Positions 8,117-16,106 of a stretch of 64,000 nt of DNA are shown here, in pieces (the first letter of the stretch is position 1; every line of letters starts with the position of its first letter). The DNA is taken from contig NZ_MVHC01000004.1 in NCBI RefSeq assembly GCF_002086455.1, positions 1-64,000 of the forward strand. Direction: 5' to 3'. This stretch comes from Mycolicibacter algericus DSM 45454 (GTDB taxonomy: Bacteria > Actinomycetota > Actinomycetes > Mycobacteriales > Mycobacteriaceae). Made by a program: the position numbers and the translations under genes. The notes below the pieces were generated by a model. It ran no database searches. It was not told the origin of the DNA and worked only from the letters and a program-made list of their open reading frames with translations.

Positions 8117-8799
8117 GCCGCACAAACACCGGGGTGCGCGCGTGGGCGCTGTCGGCGGCGATCGCCGTGGTCTCCTTCGCCGGCGCCGCGCCGGCGTGGG
8201 CGCATGTGCACGCCAGCAGCCCTGGCGCCGTGCGCGGCGGTGTCGCGATGGTGACCTTCGAGGTCCCCAATGAGTCACCCACCGGTTCTGCCACCACCGA
8301 ACTCACCGTGACGCTGCCCGACGTGGCCTCGGCGCGCACCGAGACCCAACCGGGCTGGACGGCCCGGTTGGACCGCGACGCCGAGACCGGAGCGGTGCGA
8401 TCCGTCACCTGGACGGCCACCGCCGGTGGAATCGGCGCCGATCAGTTCGGCCTGTTCCGGATCGCGATGAAGCTGCCCGACGCCGACTCGGTGGACTTCC
8501 CCTCCGCGCAGCGTTACGCCGACGGCACCGTGGTGCGCTGGGATCAGCCGCCCCCGCCCGGCGGCGGCGAGGCGGAGCGCCCGGTGCCCACCTTGCAGTT
8601 GGCGGCCGGTCCGGCGTCCGCACCCGAGCACCACGCGCAGCACCCGCCACCGGCCGTCTCGGCCGGGCCGGCGCAGACCCTCCAATCCGAGGACGATGCG
8701 GCCGGCCGCGCGGACAACCCGGCCCGACTGCTAGGTGGCGCGGCACTGCTGGTCGCCGCGGTGGCCGCGACCCTCGCACTGGGCCGGCGCCGGGCATGA
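8113..8799 (+). CDS. YcnI-domain (DUF1775) exported copper-binding protein
   Basis: A 228-residue exported protein. The signal peptide ends near APAWA, so the mature protein begins His-Val-His. In YcnI proteins the N-terminal His and a conserved Trp/Glu bind Cu(II). The YcnI domain spans about residues 31-160 (SSPGAVRGGVAMVTFEVPNE, then PGWTARLDRD, then GTVVRWDQPP). A Pro/His-rich linker leads to a C-terminal membrane helix (LLGGAALLVAAVAATLALG) and an Arg tail, so it is anchored facing outside. It overlaps the preceding and following genes by 4 bp each and is paired with a CopC-domain protein. Confidence 0.88.
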   Translation: MSRTNTGVRAWALSAAIAVVSFAGAAPAWAHVHASSPGAVRGGVAMVTFEVPNESPTGSATTELTVTLPDVASARTETQPGWTARLDRDAETGAVRSVTWTATAGGIGADQFGLFRIAMKLPDADSVDFPSAQRYADGTVVRWDQPPPPGGGEAERPVPTLQLAAGPASAPEHHAQHPPPAVSAGPAQTLQSEDDAAGRADNPARLLGGAALLVAAVAATLALGRRRA

Positions 8800-9341
8800 G
8801 GAGGGTCCGGCGCGTCACGCTGGCGGGGATGTTCGCGCTGACCATGCTGTTTCCGCTGCTGGCGGTCCCCGGGGTGGCTGCCGCGCATGCGGTGCTGGTC
8901 GCGGCCGACCCGGCCGGGGGTGCCGAGCTGACGCGCGGGCCGGAACGCGTCAGCGCCACCTTCAACGAGCAACTGCAGACCGCCTTCGCCGCCATGACCG
9001 TGGTCGGGCCCGACGGGCGCCTGTGGTCGACCGGCGAAACGCAGGTTCGCGGTGCGGTCGCCAGCGTCGCGGTCCGTCCCCTCGGTCCGGCCGGCACCTA
9101 CACCGTCAACTACCGCGTCACCTCCGCCGACGGTCATGTGGTGTCCGGCTCGTGGCCGTTCCGGCTGACGGTGGCCGGCACCGGCGAACCCGGTCCGGCC
9201 GTCACCGACCACGCCGATGCGCCGACGCCGGTCCCCCGGCGCGACGCGGACTCGGGGGATGACCTGCCGATTTGGCCGTTCGTGGCCGGGGCGGTGGCGC
9301 TCGTCGCGGCTGGTCTGTGGCTGAATCGGCCGCGGTCCTGA
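8796..9341 (+). CDS. copC: CopC-domain copper resistance protein
   Basis: A 181-residue exported protein. The signal peptide (about residues 1-29) ends in VAAA and leaves an N-terminal His (HAVLVAADPAGG). The CopC beta-sandwich follows, with FNEQLQTAF, TYTVNYRVTSADGHVVSGSW and the D-x-H pair that completes the Cu(II) site with His1. A C-terminal helix (WPFVAGAVALVAAGLWL) anchors it to the membrane. There is no CopD domain here, unlike many actinobacterial CopC-CopD fusions. It is translationally coupled to the YcnI gene upstream. The likely role is periplasmic copper binding or delivery. Confidence 0.88.
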   Translation: MRRVRRVTLAGMFALTMLFPLLAVPGVAAAHAVLVAADPAGGAELTRGPERVSATFNEQLQTAFAAMTVVGPDGRLWSTGETQVRGAVASVAVRPLGPAGTYTVNYRVTSADGHVVSGSWPFRLTVAGTGEPGPAVTDHADAPTPVPRRDADSGDDLPIWPFVAGAVALVAAGLWLNRPRS

Positions 9342-9446
9342 CCGCTGTCCGTCGGTGAACCACCGCTGGATACTGGCATGATGGGCGAAGTTGCCGGTGT
9401 CGCCGAGTTGATCTGAGACGAGAAAACCCGCGAGAGGAGCTGCCGT

Positions 9447-9980
9447 ATGACCGACCCGCAGGGCCAGCCCGACCACGAATCCGCCGCTGCACCCGAACCC
9501 GCCGCGCCGACGGAGCCGGCACGGCCGGCCGAGCCGGTAGAGCCACCCGCAGCCGAACCCGCCGCACCGGCCACGCCGCCTGAGCCTGCGCAGCCCGCCG
9601 GAGCCGACCGGCCCGCCGAGCCGCCAGCCAAGAAAGCACCCGCCAAGGCCGCCAAGAAGACGCCGGGCAAGGCCGCCAAGAAAGCCCCGGCAAAGGCGGC
9701 CAAGAAGGCCCCGGCAAAGAAAGCCCCCGCCAAGAAGGCACCCGGCGCGGTTCCCGCACCGGCGGCCCGGCCCGCCGACACCAACGGTTCTGGCCGGCTG
9801 GCCGACGGCGCCAAGGAAACGGCCGCCCAGGCGAAGTCGACGGTCGATGCCGCGCGTAACCCGCTCACCCCGTCGGTGCCGTCGCCGAGTCGGTCACCCG
9901 GTGCGGTACTGGCCGCCGGCGTCCTCGGTCTGCTCGGGCTCCTGCTGATCCGCCGGCTGCTGCACGCGCGCCGCGGCTGA
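9447..9980 (+). CDS. hns: H-NS-like histone protein with membrane anchor (Rv3852 type)
   Basis: A 177-residue protein in three parts. Residues 1-63 are Pro/Glu/Ala-rich and acidic. Residues 64-105 carry repeated Lys-rich [12 protein letters not shown] motifs, as in histone H1-like tails, that would bind DNA. The C terminus has a hydrophobic helix ([20 protein letters not shown], about 150-169). This matches Rv3852, which in M. tuberculosis binds DNA and has a C-terminal membrane segment. The ATG at 9447 follows GAGAGGAGC. It sits between the copper pair and rraA, the Rv3852-Rv3853 order of H37Rv. Confidence 0.9.
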   Translation: MTDPQGQPDHESAAAPEPAAPTEPARPAEPVEPPAAEPAAPATPPEPAQPAGADRPAEPPAKKAPAKAAKKTPGKAAKKAPAKAAKKAPAKKAPAKKAPGAVPAPAARPADTNGSGRLADGAKETAAQAKSTVDAARNPLTPSVPSPSRSPGAVLAAGVLGLLGLLLIRRLLHARRG

Positions 9981-9988
9981 GCTCCCCG

Positions 9989-10462
9989 GTGAGCGCAGCC
10001 TTCCGGCCGACCGCCGACCTCGTCGACGACATCGGCGCCGACGTGCGCAGTTGCGACCTGCAATTCCGCCAGCTCGGCGGCCGGACCGAGTTCGCCGGCC
10101 GGATCAGCACCGTGCGCTGCTTCGAGGACAACGCACTGCTCAAGTCGGTGCTGTCAGAACCGGGCGATGGCGGGGTGCTGGTGATCGACGGCGCCGGTTC
10201 GCTGCACACCGCGCTGGTCGGTGACCTCATCGCCGAGTTGGCCCGCAGCAACGGGTGGGCGGGCCTGATCGTGCACGGCGCGGTGCGTGACGCCGCGATG
10301 CTGCGCACGCTCGACATCGGGGTCAAGGCGTTGGGCACCAATCCCCGCAAGAGCACCAAGACCGGGGCCGGGGAACGCGACGTCGTCGTCGAGCTAGGCG
10401 GTATCGCATTCGTACCGGGCGAGATCGCCTACAGCGACGATGACGGCATCGTCGTCGTCTAG
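9989..10462 (+). CDS. rraA: RraA family protein (Rv3853, often misannotated MenG)
   Basis: A 157-residue RraA-fold protein. RraA in E. coli is a trimeric inhibitor of RNase E; the older name MenG (demethylmenaquinone methyltransferase) is not supported by the fold. Typical motifs are [16 protein letters not shown] at the N terminus, [50 protein letters not shown] and the C-terminal [19 protein letters not shown] at 9989 is used, 8 bp after the hns stop, so the two are probably one transcript. Relatives also include HMG aldolase/oxaloacetate decarboxylases, but the length and motif set fit RraA. Confidence 0.9.
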   Translation: MSAAFRPTADLVDDIGADVRSCDLQFRQLGGRTEFAGRISTVRCFEDNALLKSVLSEPGDGGVLVIDGAGSLHTALVGDLIAELARSNGWAGLIVHGAVRDAAMLRTLDIGVKALGTNPRKSTKTGAGERDVVVELGGIAFVPGEIAYSDDDGIVVV

Positions 10463-10475
10463 ATCCGGCGCCACG

Positions 10476-11204
10476 ATGGACGACAGCCTGCGGTCACGGT
10501 GGGAACGGCTCCGGGAGCGGGTCGACGAGGCCTGCCGCGACGCCGGGCGTGATCCGAGCGATGTCGACGTGCTGCCGGTGAGCAAGACCTTCGGCCCGGA
10601 GCTGATCCGGGAAGCCGTCGGTCTGGGCCTGCGGCGGTTCGGTGAGAACAAGGTTCAGGAGATCCGGGACAAGTACGAGCCGCTGGCCGACTGCGGGATC
10701 GACTGGGTGATGATCGGGCATCTGCAAACCAACAAGGCCGGGATGGTGGCGCGGTTGGCCACCGAGGTGCAGTCACTGGACCGGTCCAGGCTGGCCGCGG
10801 CGTTGGACCGGCAGTTGCGCGCCGCGAACCGTGCCATCGACGCGCTGGTGCAGGTCAAAACCTCCGACGAGCCCAGCAAGTACGGCCTGGATCCGGCGCA
10901 GCTGCTGCCGTTCCTCGATGAGCTGGCCGACTACCCCACGCTGCGGGTGCGGGGTTTGATGACCCTGGCGATCAACACCCCCGACCCCGACGAGGTTCGC
11001 CGCTGTTTCCGCCGGCTGCGCGAGCTCCGCGATGCCGCCGCCGCGCGCGGCCACGACCTGCCGCGGCTGTCGATGGGGATGAGCGGCGACTTCCCGCTGG
11101 CGATCGCCGAGGGCGCCACCGAGGTGCGGATCGGGACGGCACTGTTCGGCGCCCGCCCCTACCCCGACTCCTACTACTGGCCCGAGGCAGGGCGGGCACC
11201 GTAA
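10476..11204 (+). CDS. YggS/PLPBP family pyridoxal-phosphate homeostasis protein
   Basis: A 242-residue single-domain TIM-barrel PLP protein that helps balance B6 vitamers and amino/keto acids. The PLP lysine is in DVLPVSKTFG near residue 30; GLRRFGENKVQEIRDKY, DWVMIGHLQTNK, VKTSDEPSKYG and MGMSGDFPLAIAEGATEVRIGT follow as in the family. The ATG at 10476 (MDDSLRSRWERL) is chosen; the earlier ATG at 10440 overlaps rraA and adds an unrelated Ser-rich stretch. In H37Rv the YggS gene (Rv2148c) is in the ftsZ region and, as I recall, none sits here, so this is likely a second copy. It runs to within 4 bp of convergent ethA. Confidence 0.88.
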   Translation: MDDSLRSRWERLRERVDEACRDAGRDPSDVDVLPVSKTFGPELIREAVGLGLRRFGENKVQEIRDKYEPLADCGIDWVMIGHLQTNKAGMVARLATEVQSLDRSRLAAALDRQLRAANRAIDALVQVKTSDEPSKYGLDPAQLLPFLDELADYPTLRVRGLMTLAINTPDPDEVRRCFRRLRELRDAAAARGHDLPRLSMGMSGDFPLAIAEGATEVRIGTALFGARPYPDSYYWPEAGRAP

Positions 11205-11208
11205 GCGA

Positions 11209-12678
11209 TCAAACCGCGACGGCGGCCTTGTGCTTGGTGAAGCGCAGCACCTCGTCGTCGACCTTGCCGCGCCGGATCAGTTGCAGATCCAGCAGATAGT
11301 TCTGCTTGAGCCGCCACGGCGCGCGCGAACCGGCCTGGGGCAGATACTCCAGCGCCCGCAGCACGTAGCCGGGGGTGAAGTCCATCAGCGGCCGGCCCTC
11401 GATGTCGGTGCCGGGCTGTCCCGGCACCACCGTGTCGAATCCGTGCGCATCCATGTGGTTGAGCACCCGACAGACGAACTCCGACACCAGGTCGGCCTTC
11501 AGCGTCCAGGACGCGTTGGTGTAACCGATGGTGAACGCCATGTTCGGGATGCCGGTGAGCATCAGGCCCTTGTAGGCCATGGTGTCGTGCAGCGCCACCG
11601 GTTCGCCGTTGCGCCGCACCTCGGCCCCGCCGAACAACTGCAGGTTCAGCCCGGTGGCAGTGATGATGATGTCCGCCGGCAGTTCCTGGCCCGAGCTGAG
11701 CTTGATGCCGGTCTTGGTGAACCGCTCGATGGTGTCGGTGACCACGTCGGCCTTGCCGCTGCGGATGGTCTTGAACAGATCACCGTTGGGCGCCAGACAC
11801 AGCCGCTGGTCCCACGGGTTGTAGCTGGGCCCGAAGTGCTTCTCGACGTCATAGCCTTCGGGCAGCCGGCGCTTGGCCATGGTCAGCAGTGTTTTGCGCA
11901 TGAAGGCCGGGAACTTGCGGGACAGTTGGTACTGGAAGGTGGCGAAGCCGATCGCCTTCCAGCGGTTGGCGACGTGGGCGGCGGCCGCCGGCAGCAGTTT
12001 GTTGGCCCGTTCGGCGAACGGGTCGACCAGCGGCAGCGAACCGATGTAGGTCGGTGAGCGCTGCAGCATGGTGACGTGACCGGCGCCGGCGTTGACCAAG
12101 CTCGGGATCAGGGTGACCGCGGTGGCGCCGGAGCCGATCACCACGATGCGCTTGCCGGCGTAGTCCAGGTCCTCGGGCCAGTGCTGCGGGTGCACGATGG
12201 TGCCATCGAAGTCTTCCGCGCCTTCGAACTGGGGCGAGTAGCCCTCGTCGTAGTTGTAGTAGCCGCTGCAGGCGAACAGGAACGAGCAGGTCAGCTGAGT
12301 CTGCTTGCCGTCGCTCTCCACGGTGACGGTCCAGCGGTTGTCGGCGTCGGACCAGTCGACGGCGACCACGTGCTGGCGGTAGCGGATGTGGGAGTCGATG
12401 CCGTTCTCGGCGGCCGCCTCCTTGATGTAGTCCTTGATCGAGGCGCCGTCGGCGATCGAGTGCGCCGAGCGCCACGGCTTGAACCGGAAGCCCAGGGTGA
12501 ACATGTCCGAGTCCGAACGGATGCCCGGGTATTTGAACAGGTCCCAGGTGCCGCCGAGGTCGTCGCGGCGCTCCAGGATCGCGTAGCTCTTGCTCGGACA
12601 GCGGTCCTGCAGGTGCCAGGCCGCGCTGATACCGGAGATGCCGGCGCCGACGATCACAACATCGAGGTGTTCAGTCAT
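11209..12678 (-). CDS. ethA: EthA-type FAD Baeyer-Villiger monooxygenase (copy 1)
   Basis: Oxidises ketones to esters and, in M. tuberculosis, activates the prodrug ethionamide. The 489-residue product aligns end to end with Rv3854c: FAD-binding VVIVGAGISGISAAWHL at residues 6-22, LGGTWDLFKYPGIRSDSDMF, a second Rossmann motif VVIGSGATAVTL, and the C-terminal SRAPWRLKQNYLLDLQLIRRGK. It has the same neighbours as in H37Rv on the rraA side. Unlike H37Rv, no ethR is divergent from it; a perfect 13-bp inverted repeat lies 26 bp upstream and a PGRS gene follows beyond. A second copy, 16107-17576, sits beside ethR, so which copy is the functional equivalent of EthA is open. Confidence 0.92.
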   Translation of the reverse strand: MTEHLDVVIVGAGISGISAAWHLQDRCPSKSYAILERRDDLGGTWDLFKYPGIRSDSDMFTLGFRFKPWRSAHSIADGASIKDYIKEAAAENGIDSHIRYRQHVVAVDWSDADNRWTVTVESDGKQTQLTCSFLFACSGYYNYDEGYSPQFEGAEDFDGTIVHPQHWPEDLDYAGKRIVVIGSGATAVTLIPSLVNAGAGHVTMLQRSPTYIGSLPLVDPFAERANKLLPAAAAHVANRWKAIGFATFQYQLSRKFPAFMRKTLLTMAKRRLPEGYDVEKHFGPSYNPWDQRLCLAPNGDLFKTIRSGKADVVTDTIERFTKTGIKLSSGQELPADIIITATGLNLQLFGGAEVRRNGEPVALHDTMAYKGLMLTGIPNMAFTIGYTNASWTLKADLVSEFVCRVLNHMDAHGFDTVVPGQPGTDIEGRPLMDFTPGYVLRALEYLPQAGSRAPWRLKQNYLLDLQLIRRGKVDDEVLRFTKHKAAVAV

Positions 12679-12703
12679 GGCGACAGACTATCAACGTGGT
12701 GTC

Positions 12704-12732
12704 GAGTTAGTCAACGATGCGTTGACTAACTC
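12704..12732. promoter_or_regulatory. Perfect 13-bp inverted repeat (operator) upstream of ethA copy 1
   Basis: GAGTTAGTCAACG (12704-12716), a 3-bp spacer, and the exact complement CGTTGACTAACTC (12720-12732). It lies 26 bp before the ethA start on the - strand, the usual place for a TetR-type repressor site. The half-site differs from the TGTCGA repeats beside ethR further on. Confidence 0.75.
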
Positions 12733-12765
12733 AACGGGGTGTAAATGACACCGGCTCTGCAGACG

Positions 12766-12802
12766 GGGAAAGCCCCACCGCCGAAGCGTGTGGGGCTTTC
12801 CC
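12766..12802 (-). terminator. Hairpin terminator after the PGRS gene
   Basis: Perfect 13-bp stem GGGAAAGCCCCAC (12766-12778) and GTGGGGCTTTCCC (12790-12802) with an 11-nt loop. It lies just beyond the PGRS stop (12815) and upstream of ethA copy 1, so it insulates the ethA operator from read-through. Confidence 0.75.
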
Positions 12803-12814
12803 GGTTGCCGTGAC

Positions 12815-15655
12815 CTACGGGGTGGTGCCGTCCTGGCCCGCCGCGCCGTCGGTCGCGCCGGTACCCCCGGTAGCGCCGGCGCCACCGTTGATCTCACCAT
12901 CGTTGATGCCGATGGATCCCGGCCCGGTGGGCAGGTCCGGCGTGACCACGGTGCCGCCGGCACCGCCGTCACCACCGGTGCCGTTGCCCGCGTCACCCAC
13001 GCCGCCGTTACCGCCGTTGCCGCCGGCGCCGCCGGAGACGTTGTCGACCGGACCCGACGTGCTCGGAGTGCCGTTGCTGATGCTCGCCGGCGGAGCTCCC
13101 GGGCCGGTCCAGCCCCAGCGGATGTCGCTGCCGTCCCCACCGTTGCCGCCGGCACCGCCGTCACCGCCGGTGCTGCCTGCGCCGACACCGGCGCCGCCGT
13201 TACCGCCGGCGCCGCCCTGGCCACCGTTGGAGCCGGCCGCGAAGTCGTCGCTGCCGCCGTTGCCACCGGCGCCACCGTTACCGGCGACGTAGCCGTCACC
13301 GCCGTCGCCGCCGGCGCCGCCGGCACCGGTGATGTTGGCCGGGTTGCCCAGGCTGGTGTTTCCGGCGCTGTCGATGTAACCGGTCTCGGTGAGGTCGCCC
13401 CCGCTGCCACCGTTACCAGCCGCGCCGCCGGCGCCACCGTTACCGGCGTTGCCACCGGCACCGTTGGTCGTACCGGCACCGGCCGCGCCGCCGTCACCGC
13501 CGTCACCGCCGTCGCCGCCCTGGCCGCCGACACCGATGTTGTGCACCTGCTCCGGGTGCCCCAGGTCGTCGGTGTGCGTGGTGTAGCCACCGACACCGCC
13601 GTCGGCGCCGGTGCCACCGGCCGCACCGTTACCGCCGTCGGTGCCGACGCCGTTCTCGCCGCCACCGGCGCCGCCGGCGCCACCGTCGCCACCCTGGCCA
13701 CCGCTGCCGCCGGCCTGGCCGTTGGAGGCGCCGTCGAAGGGGGCCGTCGTCGGGGCACCGTCGGTGCCGGCCGCGCCGTTGCCGCCGATGGCGCCGTTGC
13801 CGGCGAGGCCGCCGTCGCTGTCGGTGCCCGCGGTGCCGTTGGCCGACGAACCGCCGGCACCACCGTTACCGGCGTTACCACCGGAACCGCCGTTACCGCC
13901 GTTGCCGCCCGGATCGACGGCGTTGGCGCCGGAGCCACCGTCGGCACCGGCACCTGCCGTGCCGGCGTTGCCGGCGGTGTTCTCCGCCAGCTCACCGGAG
14001 TCACCGCCGTTACCGGCGTTTCCACCGTTACCGCCGGAGGTGCCATTGCCGTTGCCGCCGCCGGTGAAGCTGCCTGCGGCACCGTCCACGCCGCTACCGC
14101 CGGCCCCGCCGTCGCCGCCGTTGCCCCACTTGCCGCCGTTGCCACCGCTGCCGGCGTTACCGCCGCTGGTACCGGCCGCCGCACCGGTGTCGGCCGCCGC
14201 GTTGTAGCCGGCGCCACCGACGCCACCGTTACCCGAGACGATCGGGGTGATGGTGCCATCGGCACCGGCCTGGCCATCCGCGCTGCCGCCGTTGCCCTGA
14301 CCACCCGCGCCACCGAGGCCCGCGGTGTCGCCGGGGTCGCCACCGTTGCCGGCGTCACCACCATTGGGGTTGTCCGCGGTACCGGCCGCACCGTTGCCAC
14401 CGTCACCACCGAGGCCGACATCGCCACCGGCACCGCCGTTGCCGCCGACACCCCCGGCACCGTCGGCGCCGCTGCCCTCATGGTGCGCGGTACCGGCCGC
14501 ACCACCGTTGCCGCCCACGCCGCCGTTGCCGCCGTTGCCGCCGTCGCCGCCGTCGGTTCCGTTGCCGTTGTTGACCGCCCAGTCGCCGTCGACACCGTTG
14601 GCGCCGGTACCACCGGTGCCGCCCTGACCGCCCTGGCCACCGGCGCCGCCGTTGCCGCCGTTGCCGAAGACCTCGCCGCCGCCACCGCCGACGCCGCCGT
14701 TGCCGCCAGCAGCACCCTCGCTGCCGGCCGTACCGTTGCCGTTGGCGTCGGTAACGCCCTGCAAGCCCTGACCACCGACGCCGCCGGCGCCACCGTTACC
14801 ACCGTTACCGGTGTGCGGCCCGGCGTTACCGCCGTTGCCACCCAGACCACCGGCAGTCGCCGCGTAGCCATCGGTCGCGTCCAGGCCCTGCCCACCGACA
14901 CCGCCGTCACCGCCGTTGCCGATGCCCATCAGGCCCATGCCGTCGCCACCGTTACCACCGGTCCCGGCCAGCACCACGCCGCCGTCGCCGTCGACGAACG
15001 CGGCCCCGCCGTTACCACCGGTGCCGCCGTAACCCATCCAAGTACCACCGGCCCCGCCGTCACCACCGGTGCCCGCGTAGTTGATTCCCTCGATCGTGAT
15101 GATCGATCCAGCAGCCGCATCGCCGCCGACGCCGCCATTGCCGAAGAAGCCGGCAGCGCCACCATCAGAACCATCGATGCCATTGCCGCCGTCACCGAAC
15201 CACAAGCCACCGTCTTGGGCCGCGACCAGGTCACCGTCGCCGTCGAGGTAGGCGTCCGCGCCGTTGCACAGCACGCCACAGGAGTCGCCCGTGGCGAACA
15301 TCTCGTTCAGCGGATCCAGCCACCAGTCATTGGCCGAGTTGCCGATCATTGCCGACATCGGGTCATAGATCGCCATGTACACCTGCTCATCGAAGGCCAG
15401 CCACGCCCCCGGCTCGCCCATGAACAAGCCACCCCAGTCAGCGAACGTAAAGTCGGCCGCCCCGGGCACCTCGGCCACCGTGTCCACCCCGGCCGTGTCG
15501 AACCACGCGAACGGGTCCAACCAGTCAAAGTCAGCCTGCGCCGGAGCTGCGGCCAACGGTGTCATCCCGAACGCCAAAAACGCCCCCACCGACGTCGCCG
15601 CACCAACCACCCGACGACGCCTCTGGGGCCCCCCACCGCGATTACGTTCCGACAC
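12815..15655 (-). CDS. PGRS-repeat protein with secretory signal, no PE domain
   Basis: A 946-residue protein. It starts at GTG 15655 because GGAGAGGGG lies 6 bp upstream; the ATG at 15712 would add 19 residues. The N terminus has an Arg cluster (PQRRRRVVGA) followed by a hydrophobic stretch and APAQA, a signal peptide with a possible Tat character. Residues about 45-140 are unique, acidic and Trp-rich (DFDWLDPFAWF, LAFDEQVYMAIYDPMSAM, SCGVLCNGADAYLDGDGD). The remaining 800 residues are Gly-Gly-Asn/Gly-Gly-Ala repeats as in PE_PGRS proteins. The PE domain is absent, so export probably does not use the standard type VII PE signal. No function is known. It lies between two ethA copies. Confidence 0.85.
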   Translation of the reverse strand: MSERNRGGGPQRRRRVVGAATSVGAFLAFGMTPLAAAPAQADFDWLDPFAWFDTAGVDTVAEVPGAADFTFADWGGLFMGEPGAWLAFDEQVYMAIYDPMSAMIGNSANDWWLDPLNEMFATGDSCGVLCNGADAYLDGDGDLVAAQDGGLWFGDGGNGIDGSDGGAAGFFGNGGVGGDAAAGSIITIEGINYAGTGGDGGAGGTWMGYGGTGGNGGAAFVDGDGGVVLAGTGGNGGDGMGLMGIGNGGDGGVGGQGLDATDGYAATAGGLGGNGGNAGPHTGNGGNGGAGGVGGQGLQGVTDANGNGTAGSEGAAGGNGGVGGGGGEVFGNGGNGGAGGQGGQGGTGGTGANGVDGDWAVNNGNGTDGGDGGNGGNGGVGGNGGAAGTAHHEGSGADGAGGVGGNGGAGGDVGLGGDGGNGAAGTADNPNGGDAGNGGDPGDTAGLGGAGGQGNGGSADGQAGADGTITPIVSGNGGVGGAGYNAAADTGAAAGTSGGNAGSGGNGGKWGNGGDGGAGGSGVDGAAGSFTGGGNGNGTSGGNGGNAGNGGDSGELAENTAGNAGTAGAGADGGSGANAVDPGGNGGNGGSGGNAGNGGAGGSSANGTAGTDSDGGLAGNGAIGGNGAAGTDGAPTTAPFDGASNGQAGGSGGQGGDGGAGGAGGGENGVGTDGGNGAAGGTGADGGVGGYTTHTDDLGHPEQVHNIGVGGQGGDGGDGGDGGAAGAGTTNGAGGNAGNGGAGGAAGNGGSGGDLTETGYIDSAGNTSLGNPANITGAGGAGGDGGDGYVAGNGGAGGNGGSDDFAAGSNGGQGGAGGNGGAGVGAGSTGGDGGAGGNGGDGSDIRWGWTGPGAPPASISNGTPSTSGPVDNVSGGAGGNGGNGGVGDAGNGTGGDGGAGGTVVTPDLPTGPGSIGINDGEINGGAGATGGTGATDGAAGQDGTTP

Positions 15656-16106
15656 AAGAAGCCCCTCTCCAGCTGTGAAAGCGCCACGTAAGAACGCGCC
15701 GCCGCTAATCAAACCCTAAGTCATCCTGTAGTCAACAACACATCCGGCTCGAATGTCCATTTTTGGCCTAAAGTGCCTGGTTTTGGCCCGCCGTGCCCGA
15801 TTGTGAACCGTTGGGGCGAAACGGGCGGACCGGTGGTCCACCGAGGGCTTAGCCGGCCGGGATCGGACACGCGCTACGGGCGGCGACCACCGGAAGAGTC
15901 GGGTGACGGAAGCCTGCCAGGCGCACCCGAAACCAAGAAAACCCCATGCGCGAGCGTGGCTTTGCTGGTCGTGCCACAGGCGGGTCGATGACGCGCTGGA
16001 ATCCCGCGGAGTTCTCCGACATGACGTCCCGCTCCGCTGCGATTGCGGTGCCCCCCGCGGACGCTTCTAACCGTGGCGCCAATACTTCAGTCCGCAATCT
16101 AAGACA
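15656..16106. other. Promoter region of the PGRS gene with a 20-bp phased direct repeat
   Basis: 451 bp without a convincing gene. It holds two copies of TTTTGGCC-n4-GTGCC, at 15761-15777 and 15781-15797, repeating at exactly 20 bp (two helical turns) and about 105 bp upstream of the PGRS start. The rest, toward the stop of ethA copy 2, shows only weak inverted repeats. Confidence 0.4.

Noticed and set aside
9989-10462. MenG demethylmenaquinone methyltransferase
   Set aside because: No SAM-binding motif; the sequence is RraA-type.
10476-11204. Alanine racemase
   Set aside because: The protein is single-domain with YggS motifs and lacks the second racemase domain.
12900-15200. Short-period repeats that could suggest a CRISPR array
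   Set aside because: The repeats are codon-level GGN/GGA repeats in a reading frame, with no regular spacer units.
12815-15655. PE_PGRS protein
   Set aside because: No PE motif or PE-like N terminus exists at any start codon; the N terminus is a signal peptide and a unique domain.
12788-15691. Long + strand ORF (967 aa) rich in Ala/Val/Gly
   Set aside because: It is the antisense shadow of the PGRS repeats; the - strand frame has a signal peptide, a ribosome binding site and PGRS repeats.
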